From Agapetus fuscipes (Eukaryota > Arthropoda > Insecta > Trichoptera > Glossosomatidae): a stretch of 64,000 nt of DNA. Shown in pieces: positions 58,273-64,000 of this stretch (position 1 is its first letter; every line of letters starts with the position of its first letter). The stretch lies in NCBI GenBank assembly GCA_951799405.1, contig OX637338.1, positions 1 to 64,000 on the forward strand, read 5' to 3'. A model generated the notes under the pieces. The model did not search any database. It saw nothing but the letters and a program-made list of their open reading frames with translations, and was not told where the DNA came from. Both the position numbers and the translations under genes were made by a program.

Positions 58273-61180
58273 TATTAAATAAACCACTGTTATTGTAACA
58301 AAAAACTTTAACAACAAATTATTCTTCTATTTCTGATGGTGCTACAGTCCATACTGAGCCCCAGCCTCTTGTTACATTCACCTCCAGTCCTACAGTCCTC
58401 AGGGGCCGCTTGGAGAAGCTGCGTAGCAAAAAAATCTACTGGTTAGTTACATAATGAAGTTATTATGATAAGGATGTAGAATCCTAGAGTCTAAATACAA
58501 GCCCTGAAGAAGTCAGTCGTATGTTACTGACAAAACGTAGCAGCCTTCCAAAAAGAATAAAGCAGCTTCTCATCATCCTTATCATCATCAATCCAAATTC
58601 CATTATAACATTCAAAGGCGTGACGTCACAGGTCTAGGACAGACTAGCGGTTGTAGCAAGTAAAAAATAAACTCAGAATGCCATTAATTAGCCATCGGGG
58701 TGACCGTTTTACAACATAATCAAGTTATTTGGTAATAAAAAAAATTGGAATAAAGGGAGAGCAACAAACAACATTTAAATTAATATTATTGTTTCAAAAC
58801 TTGTGCCAACGTTCATGTTCTTTACAGTGGTCATAAAATCCAAGCTTATCGTAACTAATAAATAAGTAAAATCATGTTGAGGGTAAAAAAAATTTTTATT
58901 TTTTATTTTAAAAGGTCGTATATCAATATGGTCGAGTATCAAAACGGTGACAACGTAGCATGAGATGTCAATTAGTTGTAGATTAATGAAACCAAAATGT
59001 ACTAAGAGAAAATAAAGAACAAGTTTCCTGCGTAGGCTTCACTTTAATAATTCCGAGTGGGAAGGAAGTCACCATAAAAGTTGAACCAGTTCTGTAGTCA
59101 TGATTTGTGTCTCTAAAAACCAGCAACATGACATCCTGGACTTATTGATCTTTAAAGAATAAATGTGTTGTAAGCCTCTTATATTTACATGAAATTATTA
59201 GCAGACTGTCGTGTAGATAGTGAAATATCCCAAGAAATTCACAAACTCCTCCTATCTTCAGAATGAAATGCTCTCATTCGATATAATTATTAATTTAATA
59301 AAATTATGTCTACGCAGACAGTCTCATTCTGGCATTTGAAGAGATGAAAGAGCATTTCCAAATAAACCGTTTTGTCATTTTAGTGTTGATTGTATTTTGC
59401 TTACGTCATCGTGAAATAATTGTGTCCCTAGCTAAATAAAGTCAGTGTTTCCATGAATACAGCCTATATTACACAAACCCTACAAAATATATTACAAGAC
59501 CTTATAATAAATGGTTTCATATATTACGTACAACAGTATTTTATAATTGAATATGTACGACAAAAATCGTTTTCTATGAAATGAATACAAGCGAATGAAA
59601 GGTAAATTAAAATTCGTATTTACCACAAATACCTACGTAAGGTAATTGTATAAGGTGAGAGACTGCTCCGCTGCGCCAAGCGAGAAACCCGCGGGCAGAC
59701 GACGAATAAATATATTCATAGCTCTTCGTTATTACGAAACATTTCCAAATTACATGAATAATAGCACCACAATATTAGTGTATCAAGTTATGCCATCAAT
59801 AGTTGATAGACTGAACAAATTAGGAAATAATTCAGGTACATCGATTCTTATGTAAACTTGATTTATTAAAGAAGTGCTAAGAAACCACATTGTTGATAAA
59901 TGAAAAGGAAAAAACTTAAATCATACCAAATTTTAACACATGTAAACAATACTTAAACTGTTATTACCTGACGGTGATAATATATCGAAAACTTTATCAA
60001 GTTTTTTTTAAATAAATAATATATAAGTGAAAATAAAACAGTGTTTTATTTGAATTGATCCTTAAAATAAATAAATCAATCAAAATGAATTTTCACAGTG
60101 CTAATACACAAACAATACAAAATACGTCATATACTTAAACTTTTACTTGATATCTTTCATCAAAATCAATTTATTCACCTCGAGACTCCATCATGATACG
60201 TTTTTAGGTTCGAAAATCGCAAAACTAGTAGGTACAAGGAACAAACAACGAACTGAAAGTATTGTTGCCATATTTAGAGATTTACAGAAAAAAAAAAATT
60301 GCTTCCAGAATGCATCTAACAATCGCAGTTTCAAAATACTGACTTGGTCTGAAAACAAATGATTGCCCACCAATGTCAAGTAAGTAAGTAATGATTAATC
60401 TGTTAAGCATTGACAAGTACACGTTTTTAATATAATTTTGACTCCATTTACTGACAACTATGACCTTTTTGATACGCGTACCATGATTTGTACTTTCAGT
60501 TCATTCTTGAAGGTGGAACACTTTTCAGCCGTTCTCACTTCCTAGTGGATATGAACTCACACTCGCCTCCGCACAGTCCCCGTCATTACGTGCAAGTGAC
60601 ATTACTCCGAGCACTGCTGACCCTGAGGCGTGAGCTTTTCATCATTTTACTTCTCAGTTGGTAACATTGAGATACTCTAAATTACTCATTGTTATTGCAG
60701 GCGCTGCTTCAACTAGTTTTTTGACGATTGTTAAAAAAAGCAATCTGTCTATCAGCCATCAATGAGCTTTGCTAGCTATTCTTGTTTAACGTGTATTTTG
60801 TTGGCATTGAATGACAAAGTGTAAAATACCTGTGATACTTTTAAAGTTTTAAATATTAGTTTCCTAAAGAAACATCTTTGACCTGTAAATTTCCACAATT
60901 CTCTTAATCCAAAAAAACTCAAATAAATCAATCATCATTGCAAACGTCATCATCACTATATATTAATTTGATGGCTATATGTATGGAAGAAAGAAATAAC
61001 ACTGTATTACATATATTATTTATATTACAATATCACTTTTTTCGCGAATGTGTAATCAATTTTCACCAAAAAGCAAGTTAAACTCTACGTTTTGTGTATA
61101 AAGCGTCATTTTAAACCGGATCAAAAATTAAAGCCTACTTCTGATGCAGGGGGTAGGTGTTTTTGAAAACATATACTTTA
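58273..61180. other. Region upstream of CHS1 coding start
   Basis: Contains the motif at 58502-58545 but no convincing gene. An imperfect palindromic patch lies at 59213-59365 (AGACTGTC...GACAGTCT and GAAATGCTCT...AGAGCATTTC). The noncoding first exon and promoter should be here or beyond, but I cannot locate them. Confidence 0.5.
58502..58545 (+). ncRNA. Degenerate hammerhead-like motif with good stem II
   Basis: CCCTGAAGA, then A, GTCAGT-CGTATGTT-ACTGAC (perfect six-pair stem II), AAAACGTAGC. The CTGAAGA core is exact; G12 is A and stem I is lost. It lies just outside the CHS1 coding start. Confidence 0.4.
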
Positions 61181-61189
61181 AATGGGCTT

Positions 61190-61378
61190 ACTTTTAATTA
61201 ACCACGTATGTATAAATTTGTATTCACGGACTTCTGGTCCTATTAATAAAATGAAAAGTAAACACGCGTAATTACTTTAATTTTGACCGTTAATATAAGC
61301 ATTAGACCTTCTGCAATGAAAAAAAATCATCATCGTTAGTTGATGGCGCCTGTGATAGAAGTGCTTACCTACTTATTG
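61190..61378 (-). repeat. Repeat G, copy 2
   Basis: The inverse of 16527-16712, with blocks GGCGCCTGTGATAGAAGTGC, GCATTAGACCTTCTGCAATG and TGGTCCTATTAATAAAATGA. Only scattered substitutions separate the two. Confidence 0.85.
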
Positions 61379-61737
61379 GAGGAGAAGACGTTTTCTTATT
61401 TTTAATGGTTCGTTATTGCAGGTATGCAGCCTCGTACAAGGGGATTATAGAACTTGTCAGGCATAATATTTTCAAGAATATAAAGTGATATAATATACAC
61501 CAGTATGAAATGTTGTTAGTACGAGTGTTGGGCTGGAAGAGAATGTGCTCCGCAAGGCCGCTCGCTTTATGATCAGACACATACTTGTGTACATACCGCG
61601 TTATACACGCACACATACTGGCTCACTCTCAAAGCCGTCCTAGGAAAAGGTGGCAACATTTACAGCGCCAATAATTACGTTTCATTTAAGAAATATTGAG
61701 TACATACTTTATACAAGAAAAAACGTTGAACTAGAAA

Positions 61738-62010
61738 GGCCCGTAGTTTAGTGGTAACGCTTCGGACTCATAAATGGGTTCGAATCCCGACGGAGTAGAA
61801 AAAATATACTAGTTACATTTTCTAATGCGCTCTTCACCGGGTTGAAAAAATCATTTACCTTTACCAAAGACCGGTCACCAAAGGTCCAGCCAGCTTGACA
61901 ACAACTGGGCCTTGTTGGAGAATTGACGCTGACCAAGCTCGCAGAGGGTTCTTGAGGTGTAATTCACACAAAAACAGCGCTCACCAAATAAATCATTCTG
62001 AAATCATTAT
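61738..62010 (+). mobile_element. tRNA-derived SINE, family D, copy 2
   Basis: GCCCGTAGTTTAGTGGTAAC (A box), GGGTTCGAATCCCGACGG (B box), ATGCGCTCTTCACCGGGTTG, AAAGACCGGTCACCAAAGGT, CTTGAGGTGTAATTCACAC and AAACAGCGCTCACCAAATAA. Confidence 0.85.
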
Positions 62011-62335
62011 TATTATGGAGGTAAGAAGATGGTCGGGAGATAGATAATGGGAGGGGGACATTACTTTGCCACCGTAACGTTAGTGCTTTACTTAATATGC
62101 TTTACGTAACAGTTAGACGACATTTATACAAAAACTAATAGTTTCATTAGGTAACGACATGTTACATGAAAACTAACTTTATAATTGACATTGATCAAAA
62201 CTACTTTAAAATTTATTGAACTAGGAATTAATTATTTTGCTACTTACCCAATCAAAGTTATGTGTAAGGTTTTATCAAAACAGTGATGCACAACAGTGTG
62301 CAACTGATGAAAAATGATTTTGATACTGCGACGTA

Positions 62336-62595
62336 CCTTGACTTATAGGTTGGTATGCGGCTGACCACCCATACTGTAAAAAATGGTTCACTTTGCTAAT
62401 GTCACCCCTGTTTCAGGGAAGGACGGCAAAAGTTGCAGGGCTTATGTTCATTTGAGATTGGGTTTTTATATTGTAGGTCCACATGCGGCATGTGTTAGCG
62501 CGAAATTATATATGTCTGCTTGTGGGAATGCATTTAATATAAATCTTAAATGATATATATCTTTGCAGCTTAGATTAGATTAGATTAGATTAGAC
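62336..62595 (+). mobile_element. Repeat B copy 9, with TTAGA tail
   Basis: CCTTGACTTATAGGTTGGTA to ATCTTTGCAGCTTAGATTAG and four tail units. The flanks GACGTACC (left) and GACGTACC (right, after TTA) may be the target duplication, although part of the left one could belong to the element. Confidence 0.9.
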
Positions 62596-62599
62596 GTAC

Positions 62600-63640
62600 C
62601 TACGTTAATTTTGAGAAATATGACACTCTGCTTTGCAGTCATATAAAAATAAAGAGAAGCTTTATAATCACATAAGTTGGATAGAATCAGAGGCGGCAAT
62701 CTAGGATATTTTTAGTAAATGAGATAAATTTATGGTTTATGTTTTCTGATAATTTATATTGTTACCGCATTTTTTAAAACAACTCAGATTTTCGTTTTTG
62801 GATCTATACTACCATGCTACATGTAAGTCGTAACCATTTCAATTAGATACCAATATTATCCTTTCCAAAACGCTACGTAAAAATCTCACGTAACAAAGAA
62901 ATAAGTGCAATTTAAATTCAACATTTGGAGTGCGCAGTACTTCAAATGTAGAACTAAAGAACAGCGTTTATCAAAAAAGTATGTGAAGTAAAACAGCACC
63001 GAAGTGAGCAACTAAGTTTGTATATATTTTTGTAAGCTCTATGGTTGAGTTTAAACGTTAATATGTATACTTGGCTCACAGTGTGCTGGTTCTTGGTGGT
63101 CAGCCAGCAACCCTCACTCGGCCGTCGACCTTGAGGCCGTTGGAGAACCAGGGGAGGGAGGAGGGAAGCGATGGAGGGAGGGGAGCTGAAGTGCACTAAC
63201 CGGACCACATGTAATTTTATTTGACTGGCAAAAAATGGCTCATGATAATGTGAGAGGCGCAGCATGTGAAGTACCACAGGTATTCACGCTGCGAATGCAT
63301 TATCTGAACTTATTTCAAGTCACTGTCTTATTATACTGCCATGACAAGTCATTCTCATATTCAGTCAATTTTTTTACACTCTTGTATAACATTTTGTAAA
63401 AATGATTTCCTGTTTTGGTTTTATTCAAACAAAGGTTGGAGATTTGCTAAAAAATGCTTAGCCTTTAAAAGAACCGAGAAGGAGAAGCACCCATTTCCAG
63501 CTAATATGGAGAGCGTTACTTAAAACTGGTGATGACAAGAGATTGTCGATATGCAGCTTACATATACTAGTAGTAAACGTTACATAGGAAGAGCTTTGAA
63601 AAATTAAAACTCTCGATTTTCTTTTCATTATTCGGAAATT
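62600..63640. other. No recognisable gene
   Basis: Mostly AT-rich. A short G-rich patch lies at 63100-63190 (GGAGGGAGGAGGGAAGCGAT). The open frames at 62954-63277 and 63341-63523 lack coding support. Confidence 0.4.
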
Positions 63641-63641
63641 G

Positions 63642-63775
63642 TTTGTTGACTTATAAGTTGTAATGAGACTGACTACTCATATTATAAAATATGGTTCACT
63701 TTTGCCAATGTCAACCCTGTATCAGAGACAGACGCAAGTGTTGCGGGGGATTAATTATGTTAATTTGGCTTTGTA
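63642..63775 (+). repeat. Repeat B 5' half, diverged
   Basis: TTGTTGACTTATAAGTTGTA, GAGACTGACTACTCATATTA, GGTTCACTTTTGCCAATGTC and AACCCTGTATCAGAGACAGA, then the similarity fades. Confidence 0.7.
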
Positions 63776-64000
63776 TTTGTTCAAAAAAATTAAACATAAT
63801 AACGTGTAACAAAATTCTCGGTTCGCCTTGCTGAGATAAGCTATCCAGATATTATTTTTTTCATCTCATGCTTCAAACCTAGGCTACCACATTGCAAAAC
63901 AATTATTGTGCGACTATCCACATCTGAGTCAGATAAAATCTAGATCAGAACAATATAAAACATTTGCGATCAAACCTTCCTGCCTAGAAAACCTTACATG

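Overview
The window is eukaryotic, AT-rich and full of transposons. It is dominated by one split gene on the minus strand: an arthropod class-1 chitin synthase (CHS1, the krotzkopf verkehrt type). I could follow its coding sequence through 23 exons in consistent phase, from the start codon at 58251 to the stop at 9378-9380. It spans about 48.9 kb and encodes a predicted 1,565 residues. The catalytic signatures are all present, as is the pair of 59-residue alternative exons that marks insect CHS1 genes. The organism is therefore an arthropod, most likely an insect; the sequence does not let me name the order.

Layout. Positions 1-1025 hold the reverse transcriptase of an R1-type LINE (minus strand), cut by the window edge. 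Positions 1028-6780 are a tandem repeat of about 380 bp, split by a complete Ty1/copia retrotransposon (1714-5900) with a perfect 5-bp target duplication and nearly identical LTRs. A hAT-like MITE (6794-7248) and a tRNA-derived SINE (8668-9010) follow. CHS1 runs from 9378 to 58251. Exons 2-15 lie at 22.5-30.0 kb and exons 16-23 at 9.4-14.7 kb. Intron 15 (7.8 kb) and intron 1 (28.2 kb) are crowded with LINE 3' ends, at least four SINE-like families, TIR elements and several minisatellites. Intron 1 also holds a homogeneous 133-bp satellite array of 2.8 kb. Upstream of 58.3 kb I see no second gene; a noncoding first exon and promoter should lie there but I cannot place them.

Most notable. (1) Intron 1 contains a 661-bp inverted-repeat element flanked by an exact 15-bp direct repeat. 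Each arm carries a fold very close to the minimal type-I hammerhead ribozyme of Penelope-like elements, and weaker echoes occur at 56.4, 57.1 and 58.5 kb. (2) The 162-nt intron between the alternative CHS1 exons contains a strong hairpin that could bear on exon choice. (3) A 39-bp sequence containing the CHS1 stop codon is present three times in tandem. (4) A roughly 250-bp repeat with a (TTAGA)n tail and no obvious tRNA head occurs in at least ten recognisable copies. One copy sits in a LINE reading frame, one in a minisatellite, and one is itself split by a hAT-like element that holds a SINE.

Functionally there is one host gene: the plasma-membrane enzyme that polymerises UDP-N-acetylglucosamine into cuticular and tracheal chitin. 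Everything else recognisable is mobile or repetitive DNA.
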